This document shows, piece by piece, positions 25,120-36,452 of a DNA stretch of 64,000 nucleotides. The notes under the pieces are model-generated. The model did not search any database, was not told the origin of the DNA, and worked only from the letters and a program-made list of their open reading frames with translations. Source of the DNA: Vibrio kanaloae (GTDB taxonomy: Bacteria > Pseudomonadota > Gammaproteobacteria > Enterobacterales > Vibrionaceae); assembly GCF_024347535.1 (NCBI RefSeq), contig NZ_AP025497.1:2604001-2668000 (forward strand), in the 5' to 3' direction. Within the stretch, counting starts at the first letter, position 1. Each line of letters opens with the position of its first letter. The translations under genes and the position numbers were made by a program.

Positions 25120-26388
25120 TTAAAACTCTTTTTGTATCCAATTACGCAATTTGCCAAATAGACCAGACATTGAAGGTGCAGAACGCTTAGGTTCGCTGTA
25201 ATCACCTTCATCACTGATCTGACAATCTCTTGCGTAATGAAGTAAACCAACCGCCGTAGAATGATACGGCTCTTTAACATAGTCAGTTAAGCCACTAACT
25301 TCTAATGGCTTACCAACTCGAACTTGATTGCGGAAAACACGTTCCGCACACTCTACCAACCCGTCAATTTGTGCTGCTCCACCAGTGAGAACGACGCCAG
25401 CTGCAAGGTGGTGTTTAATACCTTCATCTCGTAGCTGCAATTGAACCGTATCAATAGTTTGGTTAACAAGCCCCATAAGTTCAGTGTAACGTGGTTCAAT
25501 CACTTCCGACAAAGTTTGTCGTTGCAAACTTCTCGATGGACGACCACCAACACTTGGGACGTTAACAGAGTCATCCTTGCTTACAAGTTCACTTAGAGCG
25601 CAACCATGATTCACTTTTATCTCTTCAGCATCACTTACTGGTGTGCCGAAGGCGAAGGCAATATCACTGGTTACTGCATTTCCTGCGTAGGAAAATACTT
25701 CTGTGTGTCGCAGTGCGCCGCCAGTCCAAATGGAAATATCCATCGTACCAGCACCGATATCAACCACACACACTCCAAGCTCTCTCTCGTCTTCAGTAAT
25801 TACCGCATTACTTGAGGCAAGTCCTGAAAACACGATGTGCTCTACAGTGAGACCACATCGTTCGACAGCTTTAATAATATTTCTTGCCATATCGCTATGA
25901 CAAGAAATTAGGTGAACACTGACTTCCATTCGAACACCAGATAAACCAAGAGGGTTCTTAATTCCTTCTTGATAATCAATGGTAAATTCTTGTGGAATTA
26001 CGTGCAGAATTCTCTGCTCATCACCTATTTTAATTGATTTCGCGGTATGGATCGCTCGATCCATATCGTCTTGAGACACCTCTTCATCAGAGATAGTGCC
26101 CATGCCTTTTTCAATTCGGCTTGCGATATGCTTGCCCGATAGCGAGATAAATACATTGCTGATTTGGCATTCAGCCATCAACTCTGCTTGATCAATAGCT
26201 CGCTGAACCGACTTCACTACCGACTCTAGGTCGTTTACACCACCTTTATCCATACCTCTGGATGGGCTTTGCCCTGAACCAATGATATTGATTTGACCAT
26301 CAGGCAGTATTTCACCAACCAGAGCTGATATGGTCGCAGTGCCTATATCAAGACCAACGATTATGTTGTCATCTGCGGTCTTAGTCAT
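25120..26388 (-). CDS. ftsA: Cell division protein FtsA
   Basis: Actin-like ATPase that tethers FtsZ to the membrane and recruits later division proteins. The protein has 422 residues. The phosphate 1 motif VGLDIGTATI is at residues 12-21, and phosphate 2 VVDIGAGTMDISIW lies near 210-223. The C-terminal amphipathic membrane-targeting helix is LFGKLRNWIQKEF. The start overlaps the ftsQ stop by 8 bp, implying translational coupling. Confidence 0.99.
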   Translation of the reverse strand: MTKTADDNIIVGLDIGTATISALVGEILPDGQINIIGSGQSPSRGMDKGGVNDLESVVKSVQRAIDQAELMAECQISNVFISLSGKHIASRIEKGMGTISDEEVSQDDMDRAIHTAKSIKIGDEQRILHVIPQEFTIDYQEGIKNPLGLSGVRMEVSVHLISCHSDMARNIIKAVERCGLTVEHIVFSGLASSNAVITEDERELGVCVVDIGAGTMDISIWTGGALRHTEVFSYAGNAVTSDIAFAFGTPVSDAEEIKVNHGCALSELVSKDDSVNVPSVGGRPSRSLQRQTLSEVIEPRYTELMGLVNQTIDTVQLQLRDEGIKHHLAAGVVLTGGAAQIDGLVECAERVFRNQVRVGKPLEVSGLTDYVKEPYHSTAVGLLHYARDCQISDEGDYSEPKRSAPSMSGLFGKLRNWIQKEF

Positions 26389-27208
26389 CTGTGCTCTCTT
26401 CTAACCCTTGCTCTGGAAACCAGCCTACAGCGGCTCCCGTATCATACCTGAGGTCAATGTAGCTCACTTGATTCGCTTTACTTCCTAATTCGTTATAAAG
26501 CGAAATGAAGCGTTCAACACGCTCATCTAAAGAATCTTTACCTAGCTCTAAACGGATACCGTTATCTAGGATTATTTGCCAAGCACGACGCTCATTGAGA
26601 ACGAGCGAGGTAACCGTCAACCCTAAACTATTAATCAAAGGGGTTATCTGTCGCCATTTTTCTATTACTACTTGGCTGGTGCCGTCAGGGCCATAAAGCT
26701 TAACTCTATCGCCCTTCAAAAGGCCGATATCACCATTAAATACCTGACCATTTTCATTCAGCAGCATGTTGCCATTCCAGATTGCTGCAGCTTGATATTC
26801 CGTCAAAAATACTTTTATTGTGTCTGGCCACTGTTTACGAATAGAGACAACTGATACCCAAGGCAACGCTTCCAAACTTTCTTGCAATACACCGATATCT
26901 TGTGACATGAATGTACCGATATGCTCAATCTCGCTAAATGCACGTTGAACATCACCTGCGGTTACGTAAGTTAAGTCGCCTTGAAGTACTATTTTGGAGA
27001 GAGGCAATCGTTGATCGTCCCACATCCAAGTCAGTGTGGTATAGAAAAGAAACCCAATGAATAGCAATACCATTACAAAAAAAGACCCTTCTAGGGCATG
27101 TTTCTTGAGCGATGGTAAACTGAATAGGTGGCGGTTTTCGCTAAAAGTACTTTCTACCAAAGCCCGCATTCCCTGTAGTTGGTTCGCAATTCTATTCCCT
27201 ATCTTCAT
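26381..27208 (-). CDS. ftsQ: Cell division protein FtsQ
   Basis: Bitopic membrane protein that forms the FtsQLB subcomplex of the divisome. The protein has 275 residues: a cytoplasmic N-terminus, one membrane segment near residues 43-63 (FFVMVLLFIGFLFYTTL), a POTRA domain beginning near LSKIVLQGDLTYV, and a beta domain. Unlike in E. coli, where ddlB separates them, ftsQ follows murC directly with a 143-base gap that holds no gene. Confidence 0.97.
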   Translation of the reverse strand: MKIGNRIANQLQGMRALVESTFSENRHLFSLPSLKKHALEGSFFVMVLLFIGFLFYTTLTWMWDDQRLPLSKIVLQGDLTYVTAGDVQRAFSEIEHIGTFMSQDIGVLQESLEALPWVSVVSIRKQWPDTIKVFLTEYQAAAIWNGNMLLNENGQVFNGDIGLLKGDRVKLYGPDGTSQVVIEKWRQITPLINSLGLTVTSLVLNERRAWQIILDNGIRLELGKDSLDERVERFISLYNELGSKANQVSYIDLRYDTGAAVGWFPEQGLEESTDD

Positions 27209-27351
27209 AATAGAGGTAAAAGTACTTACTTTAACCTATGAATTATACTGAGCAAAATCAAACTATCAAACGTTGATAAGAAGATTTTTGGTCAATTTTA
27301 GGTCAATCGCAAGAAGTGAGCGATCAACCACAGTCTGTAAACAGTATTTTG

Positions 27352-28812
27352 TTACGCGTTCAACATCTTATTTATATCTAATTGTAACGATTCAAGCTGC
27401 TTGGCTACACGACCAACATCACCAGCACCCTGCGTCAAAACAAGGTCTCCACCTTGAATTACGTTTGCTAAAACCGATGGCAGAGTATTGATATCAGCCA
27501 CGAAAATTGGGTCAATCTTACCACGTCCGCGAATAGTTCGGCTCAATGAACGCCCGTCAGCACCAGCAATAGGTTTCTCACCTGCTGAATAAACATCTAA
27601 TAAGATTAATACATCAACTTGATCAAGAACGTTTGCAAAGTCATCGTACAGATCTCGCGTTCGGCTGTAGCGATGAGGTTGAAAAATCATCACAAGACGT
27701 TTATCAGTCCAGCCACTGCGAGCCGCTTGAATGGTTACATTCACTTCAGTCGGGTGATGCCCATAATCATCGACCAACATTGCCACGCCGTTCCCTGTTT
27801 CGTATTCACCAAGGTGATCAAAACGACGGCCAGTACCTTCCGTTCCCGCCATCGCTTTGAGAATCGCTTCATCGCTGATGTCATCTTCTGTTGCTACAGC
27901 AATCGCCGCTGATGCATTGAGTGCATTGTGACGACCAGGAATGTTTAACGTGATATCAAGGTTAGCTTTACCTTCGCGTGCTACCGTGAACTTACCTTGT
28001 TGACCTTCTTGTACGTAGTTCTCAATACGAATATCCGCATCTTCTGAGAAGCCGTAAGTAATCACCTGGCGACTTACCTGAGGAATAAGCTCACGCACTA
28101 CTGGATCATCAACACACATCACAGCCTGACCGTAGAATGGTAGGTTGTGTAAGAAATCAATAAACGTCTGCTTTAGCGTTTCAAAATCGCCGCCGTAGGT
28201 GTCCATGTGATCAGCTTCAATATTCGTTACGATACTGACCATTGGTTGCAGATGTAAGAATGACGCATCACTTTCATCAGCTTCAGCGATAAGTATACGG
28301 CTTGAACCTAGGCGAGCATTAGTACCCGCACTTTTCACCAAACCACCGTTGACGAAGGTTGGATCTAAACCCGCTTCCGAGTAAATCTGTGTCACTAGCG
28401 CTGTAGTCGTTGTTTTACCGTGCGTACCTGCCACAGCAATACCATGACGAAAACGCATCAGCTCAGCCAGCATTTCTGCTCGACGAACGATCGGTGTACG
28501 CGCTTCACGAGCGGCAATAATTTCTGGGTTCTCTTCGTTAATAGCGGTTGAAACCACCACCACACTTGCATCAGCAACATTGCTTGCTTGGTGACCGATA
28601 TAAATGGTCGCGCCCTTGCTAATCAAACGCTCAGTCACTAGATTTTGAGCAATATCAGACCCGGTAATTTGGTAACCTTCATTGAGCAAGACTTCAGCAA
28701 TCCCGCTCATTCCGGCACCACCAATACCAATGAAGTGGATAGATTTAACACGGCGCATCTCTGGCACCATTGCACGGATTTGCGCTAAGTCTTGGGTATG
28801 TTCAATCGTCAT
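27352..28812 (-). CDS. murC: UDP-N-acetylmuramate--L-alanine ligase
   Basis: Adds L-alanine to UDP-MurNAc, the first amino acid of the peptidoglycan stem. Starting at the ATG at 28812 it has 486 residues; the frame also has a TTG one codon upstream, which is less likely. Domain 1 has the glycine-rich [14 protein letters not shown] near residue 27. The ATP-binding motif is [12 protein letters not shown] near 125. The segment [10 protein letters not shown] and [10 protein letters not shown] lie in the C-terminal domain. It lies 13 bases after murG. Confidence 0.98.
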   Translation of the reverse strand: MTIEHTQDLAQIRAMVPEMRRVKSIHFIGIGGAGMSGIAEVLLNEGYQITGSDIAQNLVTERLISKGATIYIGHQASNVADASVVVVSTAINEENPEIIAAREARTPIVRRAEMLAELMRFRHGIAVAGTHGKTTTTALVTQIYSEAGLDPTFVNGGLVKSAGTNARLGSSRILIAEADESDASFLHLQPMVSIVTNIEADHMDTYGGDFETLKQTFIDFLHNLPFYGQAVMCVDDPVVRELIPQVSRQVITYGFSEDADIRIENYVQEGQQGKFTVAREGKANLDITLNIPGRHNALNASAAIAVATEDDISDEAILKAMAGTEGTGRRFDHLGEYETGNGVAMLVDDYGHHPTEVNVTIQAARSGWTDKRLVMIFQPHRYSRTRDLYDDFANVLDQVDVLILLDVYSAGEKPIAGADGRSLSRTIRGRGKIDPIFVADINTLPSVLANVIQGGDLVLTQGAGDVGRVAKQLESLQLDINKMLNA

Positions 28813-28825
28813 CAATTCAATCTCA

Positions 28826-29887
28826 TTATTTTGCTAAAGCTTTAATCGCTTCAGCGACGGTCACATCAGCATCAAGCTTGGCGGCTTGACGAGCTTTTGT
28901 TGCCATCATTTTTAATTCATTTCTATCAAGCTGCGCGATAGTGTTCGCTAGCTTATCAGCCGTTAGTTGAGGCTGTTCAATCATTAACGCGGCGCCACAT
29001 TCAACTAAATGGTCGGCATTCAACGCTTGTTGTCTGTCTTTGTGCATAAACGGAACGAAGATAGATCCGACACCTGCCGCAGACACTTCTGATACGGTTA
29101 ATGCACCTGAGCGACACACTAATAGATCTGCCCACTCATAAGCTTGCGCCACATCATCAATAAATTCAGTCACTTGAACATTATCAACAGAATGTGATTT
29201 GTATTGCTCAATAACTTGCTGTTGATTATTTTTTCCGGCTTGGTGCATCACAGTAAAACCAGAACCCAACTGAGCCAAGGTCATTGGCAGAGTATCGTTA
29301 AGTATTTTAGCCCCTTGGCTACCGCCCATCACGAGGATGCGAATATCGCCATCACGATCTGCCATGCGTTGCTCTGGATCAGGAAGACTCACAACATCTT
29401 CACGTACTGGGTTACCCACTACTTCTGCTGTAGGGAAAGCGCCAGGGAAAGCTTGAAAGACTTTTTTCGCGATTTTAGAAAGCCATTGGTTGGTTAAACC
29501 TGCTACCGCATTTTGTTCATGCAAAACCACCGGAATACCAGACAACCAAGCTGCAATACCGCCAGGCCCACTGACGTACCCGCCCATACCAAGCACCACA
29601 TCTGGCTGCCACGCTTTAATGTGCTGTCTTGCTTGAAGTATGGCATTAATAATCTGAAATGGTGCTTTAATTAATTTGCTAATGCCTTGACCTCGAAGGC
29701 CTTTAACTTTGATGAAGTCGATCTCAATACCATGCTTTGGCACTAAATCAGCCTCCATTCTGTCCGCCGTACCTAACCAGCGAATTTCCCAGCCTTGTTG
29801 CTGAAGCTTTTTAGCTACGGCTAACCCTGGGAAAACGTGACCGCCAGTACCACCAGCCATCACTAAGAGTTTTTTATTTTGTTTCAT
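28826..29887 (-). CDS. murG: Lipid II-forming GlcNAc transferase MurG
   Basis: Peripheral membrane GT28 glycosyltransferase that adds GlcNAc to lipid I to give lipid II. The protein has 353 residues from the ATG at 29887; a GTG one codon upstream is the alternative. The glycine-rich loops are [16 protein letters not shown] near the N-terminus and [13 protein letters not shown] near residue 102, and [12 protein letters not shown] marks the donor-binding domain near 194. The second domain has [17 protein letters not shown]. The gene follows ftsW closely. Confidence 0.98.
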   Translation of the reverse strand: MKQNKKLLVMAGGTGGHVFPGLAVAKKLQQQGWEIRWLGTADRMEADLVPKHGIEIDFIKVKGLRGQGISKLIKAPFQIINAILQARQHIKAWQPDVVLGMGGYVSGPGGIAAWLSGIPVVLHEQNAVAGLTNQWLSKIAKKVFQAFPGAFPTAEVVGNPVREDVVSLPDPEQRMADRDGDIRILVMGGSQGAKILNDTLPMTLAQLGSGFTVMHQAGKNNQQQVIEQYKSHSVDNVQVTEFIDDVAQAYEWADLLVCRSGALTVSEVSAAGVGSIFVPFMHKDRQQALNADHLVECGAALMIEQPQLTADKLANTIAQLDRNELKMMATKARQAAKLDADVTVAEAIKALAK

Positions 29888-29899
29888 CACGTTAGATTC

Positions 29900-31096
29900 T
29901 TACTCTATTGATTCGTTTTGATTATCTGTTTGTTCTTTTTCTTCCCATCGACATTCGTGATCGATACGTAACAACATGGAAACAGCAACTGACATCACAA
30001 TGAGACTTGAACCACCATAACTGATCAACGGTAATGTTAGACCTTTCGTTGGAACGATACCTGAAGCAGCGCCGACGTTAACAAGTGTCTGAAAGGCAAA
30101 CCAAATACCAATGCCAAAGGCAAGATAGCCGTTGAACAATTGGTCGCTTTCGAAGGCTTTTTTCCCAATTAGGATCGCTTTAAATACCAAACTAAAAATA
30201 AGAATTAGCACTAAAGTAACACCAACAAAACCCAACTCTTCAGCCAATACAGCAAATACAAAATCGGTATGTGCTTCTGGAAGATACTCTAACTTTTGAA
30301 CTGAGTTGCCGAGACCTTGCCCCATCCAGTCACCACGGCCAAACGCCATGAGTGATTGAGTTAACTGGTAACCACTGCCAAACGGGTCATTCCAAGGTTC
30401 CCAAAAAGAGGTCACACGTCGAACACGGTAAGGTTCAACCACAATCAAACCTACCACAGCTGCAATACCAGCAACCATCAGTGCGATAAACTGTGAGAGC
30501 TTAGCCCCCGCTATGAATAACATACCAAACAAGGTCACCAACATTACGACGACCGTTCCCAAATCAGGTTGACCCAGTAGCAACACTGCAAAGGCACCGA
30601 ACACCATGATGGGCTTAGCAAAGCCACCAAAGAAGGTTTTTCTCACCTCATCTTGTTTTCGAACCAAGTAGCCAGCCATAAAGATAAACAGCGATAGTTT
30701 AGCGACTTCGGCAGGTTGTAAGTTAAACAGCCCAAGTGGAATCCAACGCGATGCACCGTTAACCGATTTACCTACGGCCAATACCACGATCAGTAGAAAG
30801 AATGATAAACCCAGTAGATACGTGCTGTATTGAAACCAGCGCTTCATCGGTATCTGTAGGATCACGCTGGATACGCCTAACGCCAAAACAAGGAAGATGG
30901 CGTGGCGAAACATAAAATGAAATGGCTGATCGGTTAAGCGAGCGCTGATAGGAAACGAAGCCGACGTTACCATCACCAACCCCGTTAACATTAACCCAAG
31001 AGCAATCCATACCAATTGACGATCGTAAAGTGCCTCTGGTGTGGCGCGGTTCAGCCACTGCCAAATGAATTGGTTAATCTCTTTCACTCTTAGCAC
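29900..31096 (-). CDS. ftsW: Peptidoglycan glycosyltransferase FtsW
   Basis: SEDS-family polymerase that makes septal glycan strands together with FtsI. The protein has 398 residues and about ten membrane segments. The SEDS signature regions include [14 protein letters not shown] with the family's conserved arrangement near residue 130, EELGFVG near 285, and the C-terminal [14 protein letters not shown]. The frame begins with GTG at 31096; a GTG four codons in is another possibility, and no ATG fits. It sits 22 bases after murD. Confidence 0.97.
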   Translation of the reverse strand: MLRVKEINQFIWQWLNRATPEALYDRQLVWIALGLMLTGLVMVTSASFPISARLTDQPFHFMFRHAIFLVLALGVSSVILQIPMKRWFQYSTYLLGLSFFLLIVVLAVGKSVNGASRWIPLGLFNLQPAEVAKLSLFIFMAGYLVRKQDEVRKTFFGGFAKPIMVFGAFAVLLLGQPDLGTVVVMLVTLFGMLFIAGAKLSQFIALMVAGIAAVVGLIVVEPYRVRRVTSFWEPWNDPFGSGYQLTQSLMAFGRGDWMGQGLGNSVQKLEYLPEAHTDFVFAVLAEELGFVGVTLVLILIFSLVFKAILIGKKAFESDQLFNGYLAFGIGIWFAFQTLVNVGAASGIVPTKGLTLPLISYGGSSLIVMSVAVSMLLRIDHECRWEEKEQTDNQNESIE

Positions 31097-31118
31097 TAAA
31101 TGTTAGTCCTTCAACACG

Positions 31119-32435
31119 TTAAGCATACTCATGAGCAAGTTCAGTGAACGCATCACCTCTCGCCATGAAATTATTAAACTGATCGAAGCTTGCACAAGCA
31201 GGAGACAGCATCACCATATCCCCCGGAGCGAGCTGTTTAGAAATACTCTCAATAATATCGTGCATAGTTTCAAACGTCTTAGCCGATGGATGCAGAGGCA
31301 TAAACTGCATCGCATCTTCACCGAAGCAACATAGCTGAACACGCTCTAGTTCTGATAACACAGGTTTAAGCTCACTAAAATCGGCTCCTTTCCCTACGCC
31401 GCCTACCAAGAGATACAAAGTACCTTGACACTCTAAACCAGTAAGAGCCGCTAATGTGCTGGCCACATTGGTCGCTTTTGAATCATTGACCCACTTGATC
31501 GCGCGTTTATCAGCCACCACTTGGCAACGATGAGTTAGACCATTGTAGACTTTCAGAGCTTCAAGGCTCTTTCTGTAATCAATACCAACTTGCTTCAATA
31601 GTGCTAAAGAGACTAACGCATTCGCCACATTATGACGTCCAACCAATGTTAAATCTTGGGTAGGAATTATCAGTTCATTGTTATCCACTAGCCATTCGAT
31701 GCCACTACTCGTTGCAACACCAAACTCTTGGTCATCGAGACCAAATGTCACCAACGGCATCGTATGCTCTGGATAAGTCTCTTTGTCTTCGCGGTTTACA
31801 ATCGCACACTGAGCATGATTAAAAATTCTTAACTTGGCATCACGATAATCGTCCACACCTTGATAGCGATCCATATGATCTTCTGACAGGTTCAAAAACG
31901 CTGCCGCCACTAGCTTTAGATTCGATGTTGTCTCTAATTGAAAGCTTGATAGCTCAAGGACATACAAATCGGCATCGAGCTCAAGAAGGTCTAAAGCTGG
32001 GATGCCAATGTTGCCACCGACACCAACGTTAAGACCAGCGGCTTTAGCAAGCACACCTGTTAGATCGGTCACCGTACTCTTGCCATTTGAACCTGTAATT
32101 GCCACAACAGGTTTATTCACCGCCCAGCCAAACAACTCGATGTCACCAACAACAAGCGTGCCCGCTTGAATAACATCTTGTATTTCTGGCGTCGCTAAGG
32201 CGATACCTGGGTTAGCAACTACCAAGTCAGCTTCCGCTAACCATTGGCTGTTCCAACTTCCAGAATGCAGTTTCACCGATTCAGGTAATGATTCTCTGCC
32301 CGGTGGTAGCTCACGAGTATCAATCACCTTAACATGAGTATGAGACTGATATTTTACGAGATGTTTAACGACAGAGAGCCCGGTAATACCGAGCCCTACA
32401 ACCACTACATTTTGAATATTCTGCCAACGTTCCAT
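31119..32435 (-). CDS. murD: UDP-N-acetylmuramoylalanine--D-glutamate ligase
   Basis: Adds D-glutamate to UDP-MurNAc-L-Ala. The ATG at 32435 gives 438 residues beginning [16 protein letters not shown]; the longer frame begins with a TTG three codons earlier and is not preferred. The N-terminal Rossmann motif is [11 protein letters not shown], and the ATP-binding motif [14 protein letters not shown] lies near residue 110. The central domain has LSEDHMDRY. The C-terminal domain contains [14 protein letters not shown]. Confidence 0.97.
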   Translation of the reverse strand: MERWQNIQNVVVVGLGITGLSVVKHLVKYQSHTHVKVIDTRELPPGRESLPESVKLHSGSWNSQWLAEADLVVANPGIALATPEIQDVIQAGTLVVGDIELFGWAVNKPVVAITGSNGKSTVTDLTGVLAKAAGLNVGVGGNIGIPALDLLELDADLYVLELSSFQLETTSNLKLVAAAFLNLSEDHMDRYQGVDDYRDAKLRIFNHAQCAIVNREDKETYPEHTMPLVTFGLDDQEFGVATSSGIEWLVDNNELIIPTQDLTLVGRHNVANALVSLALLKQVGIDYRKSLEALKVYNGLTHRCQVVADKRAIKWVNDSKATNVASTLAALTGLECQGTLYLLVGGVGKGADFSELKPVLSELERVQLCCFGEDAMQFMPLHPSAKTFETMHDIIESISKQLAPGDMVMLSPACASFDQFNNFMARGDAFTELAHEYA

Positions 32436-32497
32436 TTTAAACAAGACGCTCTTAATAGTTTGAAAGAGCCTCTACGAGTTGAGAGGCTCGCTTAGGG

Positions 32498-33580
32498 TTA
32501 ACGGACTTTCAATGTCGCTAGACCAATCAGTACTAATACCATTGAGATGATCCAAAAACGTACGATTACGCGCGGCTCCGGCCAACCTTTAAGTTCATAA
32601 TGGTGGTGAATCGGTGCCATTCGGAAAATACGCTGACCACGCAGTTTGTAAGAACCCACTTGCAGAATAACGGACAAGGTTTCCATAACAAAAACACCAC
32701 CCATAATAACCAGTACCAACTCTTGGCGGACTAACACAGCAATGACACCCAATGCACCACCCAGCGCTAGAGAGCCAACATCGCCCATAAATACTTGAGC
32801 AGGGTATGTGTTGAACCATAAGAAACCAAGCCCAGCACCCACAATTGCCGTACAAACCACAACCAGTTCAGATGTGTATGGGATGTATGGAATGTGTAGG
32901 TATGCCGCGAAGTTAACGTTACCCGTAGCCCAAGCAATCACAGCAAAACCAGCCGCAACCATAACCGTTGGCATAATAGCTAAGCCATCTAGACCGTCTG
33001 TTAGGTTTACCGCATTACTGGTACCAACAATAACAAAGTACGTCAGTACTATGTATAACAAGCCTAACTGTGGCATCACTTCTTTGAAGAAAGGAACAAC
33101 CAGTTGTGTTGCCGCGGTATCTTGCCCGTGAGCATACAGAGCAAACGCCACAACCAATGCAATAGCCGACTGCCAAAAATACTTCCAACGAGCAATCAGG
33201 CCATCGGTATTCTTGCGAACAACCTTACGATAGTCATCAACAAAACCGACCGCACCGTAACCACCAAGTACAACTAATACCGCCCAAACGTAAGGGTTTG
33301 AAAGATCAGTCCACATCAATACCGTAATAATGATCGCAGCTAAGATCATCACACCACCCATGGTCGGTGTACCACGTTTGCTAAAGTGGGATTCAGGTCC
33401 ATCATTACGAACAACTTGACCAATTTGTAGCATTTGCAGACGCTCAATTAAACGAGGTCCCATCCACAACGACAGACACAAAGCAGTCAAAATACTCGCG
33501 ATTGCACGAAACGATAAGTATTCGAACAAACGGAAAAAAGAAAAGTGTGGCTGTAGTAGCTCTGCAAGCCAAATTATCAT
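32498..33580 (-). CDS. mraY: Phospho-MurNAc-pentapeptide transferase MraY
   Basis: Integral membrane enzyme that moves phospho-MurNAc-pentapeptide to undecaprenyl phosphate, forming lipid I. It has 360 residues and ten membrane segments. The active-site DDYRKV lies near residue 115, [13 protein letters not shown] near 195, and the cytoplasmic loop with [15 protein letters not shown] near 320. The start overlaps the murF stop by four bases (ATGA), so translation is coupled. Confidence 0.99.
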   Translation of the reverse strand: MIIWLAELLQPHFSFFRLFEYLSFRAIASILTALCLSLWMGPRLIERLQMLQIGQVVRNDGPESHFSKRGTPTMGGVMILAAIIITVLMWTDLSNPYVWAVLVVLGGYGAVGFVDDYRKVVRKNTDGLIARWKYFWQSAIALVVAFALYAHGQDTAATQLVVPFFKEVMPQLGLLYIVLTYFVIVGTSNAVNLTDGLDGLAIMPTVMVAAGFAVIAWATGNVNFAAYLHIPYIPYTSELVVVCTAIVGAGLGFLWFNTYPAQVFMGDVGSLALGGALGVIAVLVRQELVLVIMGGVFVMETLSVILQVGSYKLRGQRIFRMAPIHHHYELKGWPEPRVIVRFWIISMVLVLIGLATLKVR

Positions 33581-34950
33581 GAAAAGTTCTCCTTTAAAGC
33601 AGCGGCTATTTTACTCATTCCTGCACTATTTGCGCCTTTTACCAACAAGGTATGTGACGCGTTTTCTGGCAAGCATAAGTGCTGCTCTATGTGCGCGATC
33701 ATCGCTTGATGCGTGTCAAAGTGAGTACCATGACAGATCTCACTAATCACTTTGGTATCATTACCGTAAGTGAGTACATGCTCAAAAGCGAATGGGGCAG
33801 CATATTCACCGACTTGACGGTGAAGTGCAAGGCTTTCATCACCTAATTCAGCCATATTGCCTAAAATTAGCCAACGTTGACCTTTGAAGCTTGACAGCAA
33901 TTTAGCTGCCGCCTTCATTGCTGGCACGCTGGCGTTATAACTGTCATCTATCAGCTTGATATTCTGACTTAATTGTTGAACCTCAACTCGTCCTTTAACC
34001 GAGATAAGATTCGCTAAACCATTTTTCACTTCATCCAGCGTGGCACCAAATTGAATACTCAACGCTGAAGCAGCTAACGCATTCGCTACGTTATGCTGAC
34101 CAATAATGCCAAGCTCAATCGGCATAGCGCCTTGCGGTGTTTGCATCTCAAAGCAAGCTTCGCCCAGATCATTAATGCGAATATTCTTAGCAAAGTAATC
34201 CGCCGTGTTGTCGTTTTCTGAAAATGTCAGTACCATTTTATCTGCAAGTACTTCACTCCAAAAGTCGCCACCGTTACTCTCTAAATTAACAATAGCAGTA
34301 TCACCGGTAGCAAGCCCCTGAAAGATTTCACCTTTCGCTTGTTTAACACCATTAATTGAGCCAAAGCCTTCTAAATGCGCGGCAGCAACGTTATTAACCA
34401 ACGCCACCTGTGGTTTCACAAGCTGCGTAGTATAGGCGATTTCACCAATGTGGTTCGCGCCCAGCTCTATCACAGCATAGTCATCATTTGGTTCACTGCG
34501 CAGCAAGGTTAGTGGGACTCCAATATCATTATTGAAGTTACCCGCCGTAAATAGCACCTTGCCACGTTGTTGTAGAATACTTGCGACCATCTCTTTAACG
34601 GTCGTCTTACCGCAGCTACCTGTAATCGCCATAGTTGGGACATTACATTGTTCATGAATCCAAGCACTTAGCTGACCTAAAGCCAGTTTAGTGTCTTCGA
34701 CAACGACTTGAGTAATATTTAGGTCAAGTTTTCGTTCAACTAACAACGCGCTCGCATTTGCCTCCACCGCTTGATGGCAAAAATCATGCGCATCAAAACG
34801 TTCACCAACGATAGCGACAAACAGTGCGCCTTCTTCGACGGTGCGAGTATCAGTAGAAACGGCATTAATTACGCTATTGTTTGACTTACCAGCCTCAATT
34901 AGCTCACCGCAGACAGCAGAACAAATTTGCTCGAGTGATACATCAATCAT
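33577..34950 (-). CDS. murF: UDP-MurNAc-tripeptide--D-Ala-D-Ala ligase
   Basis: Adds the D-alanyl-D-alanine dipeptide to complete the UDP-MurNAc pentapeptide. It has 457 residues. The ATP-binding motif is [13 protein letters not shown] near residue 108, [14 protein letters not shown] lies near 160, and [15 protein letters not shown] is in the C-terminal region. It overlaps murE by one base (TAATG) and mraY by four. Its substrate dipeptide needs a D-Ala-D-Ala ligase, whose gene (ddl) is not in this cluster. Confidence 0.98.
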   Translation of the reverse strand: MIDVSLEQICSAVCGELIEAGKSNNSVINAVSTDTRTVEEGALFVAIVGERFDAHDFCHQAVEANASALLVERKLDLNITQVVVEDTKLALGQLSAWIHEQCNVPTMAITGSCGKTTVKEMVASILQQRGKVLFTAGNFNNDIGVPLTLLRSEPNDDYAVIELGANHIGEIAYTTQLVKPQVALVNNVAAAHLEGFGSINGVKQAKGEIFQGLATGDTAIVNLESNGGDFWSEVLADKMVLTFSENDNTADYFAKNIRINDLGEACFEMQTPQGAMPIELGIIGQHNVANALAASALSIQFGATLDEVKNGLANLISVKGRVEVQQLSQNIKLIDDSYNASVPAMKAAAKLLSSFKGQRWLILGNMAELGDESLALHRQVGEYAAPFAFEHVLTYGNDTKVISEICHGTHFDTHQAMIAHIEQHLCLPENASHTLLVKGANSAGMSKIAAALKENFS

Positions 34951-36434
34951 TATGAAATACCTAAAAGTTGAAGCGCAGACTCTCTGTCTGAGTAATGGAT
35001 CGTTTCGTCTTTCAATACTTGGTAATCCTCATGGCCTTTGCCAGCCAAAAGAATAATGTCATTGCTACACGCTTGCTCTAAAGCAAACTTAACCGCTTGA
35101 TAGCGATCATGCTCGACGAACGCCGATTCTGGTTCATTTAAACCAGCAAGCATGTCTTTGACAATAAGGGCTGGATCTTCGCTGCGAGGGTTGTCATCTG
35201 AAATAATAATTTTGTCGGCGAACTGCTCTGCCGTTACCGCCATCATTGGACGCTTACCGGTGTCGCGATCACCACCACAACCGAAGACTGCCCACAGTTG
35301 CCCAGAGCAATGCACGCGCAGTGCCGCCAACGCTTTTTCTAGTGCATCTGGTGTATGAGCGTAATCGACAACCACTTTTGCCTTATTCGGAGTTTGGAAA
35401 AGCTCCATACGGCCAATGACAGGTTGAAGCTGAGGCGCAGTGTCGACCAAGGTTCGCTTGTCGATACCTAACGAAAGCAAAGTCGCAAAAGCAACCAGTA
35501 CATTTGATGCGTTGAACTGACCAATCAGTGGAACAGAAAGCTTCCCTTGTCCCCAACTACCATCGAAAGACAGTTGAATACCGGTTTCTGCATAAGCGAC
35601 ATCAAATGCCCATACCGATTGTTGATAGCCCGCTAGCGGTGACAATGAAACGGCTATGGCATTAGATAAATCTGACACCCAAGCTTTACCCACGTCGTCA
35701 TCCACATTAATGACTGCATGCTTACATTTGTGGCGAGTAAACAGGCTCTTCTTAGCCAATGCGTACTCTTCCATCGTGCCGTGATAATCAAGATGATCAC
35801 GACTCAAATTAGTGAATACACCAACTTCGAAGTCCAAGGCTTTAACGCGACCTTGCACCAAACCATGAGAAGATATTTCCATTGCTGTGTAAGCTGCGTT
35901 TTCTTCCGCTAACTCACTCAGTGTGCGTTGTATTTCAATAGCACTGCCGGTGGTATTCGCCGCGATTTTTAGATTGTCTAAAAAGCCATTACCTGTGGTA
36001 CCCATTACCGCAGAACGTTGACCAACAAGATCAAGCCACTGAGCAAGTAATTGAGTGATGGTGGTTTTACCATTAGTACCTGTAACGCCAATCAGCTTAG
36101 TCGCTTGAGAAGAATAAACTCGGCCAGCCAGTTCAGAGAGAATTGAATTTAGCTCTGCTACATAAACAACAGGAACTGCATTTAACCACTCAATCAAGCC
36201 ATGAGCTTTGCCATCACCAGCCTGTGCAATGACGGCTTTCGCACCTTGCGCGACGGCTTTGTCAATAAAGCGACGACCATCAACGGCATGTCCAACGATG
36301 GCAACAAAAATATCACCGTCTTTGATTACACGGCTATCCAACTCCAACTGCTCAACCGTAATCGCATCCAGTTCAGGTGAACTAAAATCCCCCCAAGGAG
36401 AAAGTAAAGATGACAGCGTGAGGCTATTACTCAT
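34950..36434 (-). CDS. murE: UDP-MurNAc-tripeptide synthetase MurE (meso-DAP adding)
   Basis: Adds meso-diaminopimelate at the third position of the stem peptide. It has 494 residues. The ATP motif [14 protein letters not shown] lies near residue 112. The DNPR motif in [10 protein letters not shown] near residue 415 is the marker of specificity for meso-diaminopimelate over lysine, as expected for a Gram-negative wall. The start lies 18 bases after ftsI. Confidence 0.98.
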   Translation of the reverse strand: MSNSLTLSSLLSPWGDFSSPELDAITVEQLELDSRVIKDGDIFVAIVGHAVDGRRFIDKAVAQGAKAVIAQAGDGKAHGLIEWLNAVPVVYVAELNSILSELAGRVYSSQATKLIGVTGTNGKTTITQLLAQWLDLVGQRSAVMGTTGNGFLDNLKIAANTTGSAIEIQRTLSELAEENAAYTAMEISSHGLVQGRVKALDFEVGVFTNLSRDHLDYHGTMEEYALAKKSLFTRHKCKHAVINVDDDVGKAWVSDLSNAIAVSLSPLAGYQQSVWAFDVAYAETGIQLSFDGSWGQGKLSVPLIGQFNASNVLVAFATLLSLGIDKRTLVDTAPQLQPVIGRMELFQTPNKAKVVVDYAHTPDALEKALAALRVHCSGQLWAVFGCGGDRDTGKRPMMAVTAEQFADKIIISDDNPRSEDPALIVKDMLAGLNEPESAFVEHDRYQAVKFALEQACSNDIILLAGKGHEDYQVLKDETIHYSDRESALQLLGIS

Positions 36435-36452
36435 ATTGAATCCTGATTGGCT

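Noticed and set aside
24442..25161. A 239-residue plus-strand open frame antisense to ftsZ, rich in Ser and Pro
   Set aside because: It is the mirror of strongly conserved ftsZ codons; the composition is typical of a shadow frame and no start signal is present.
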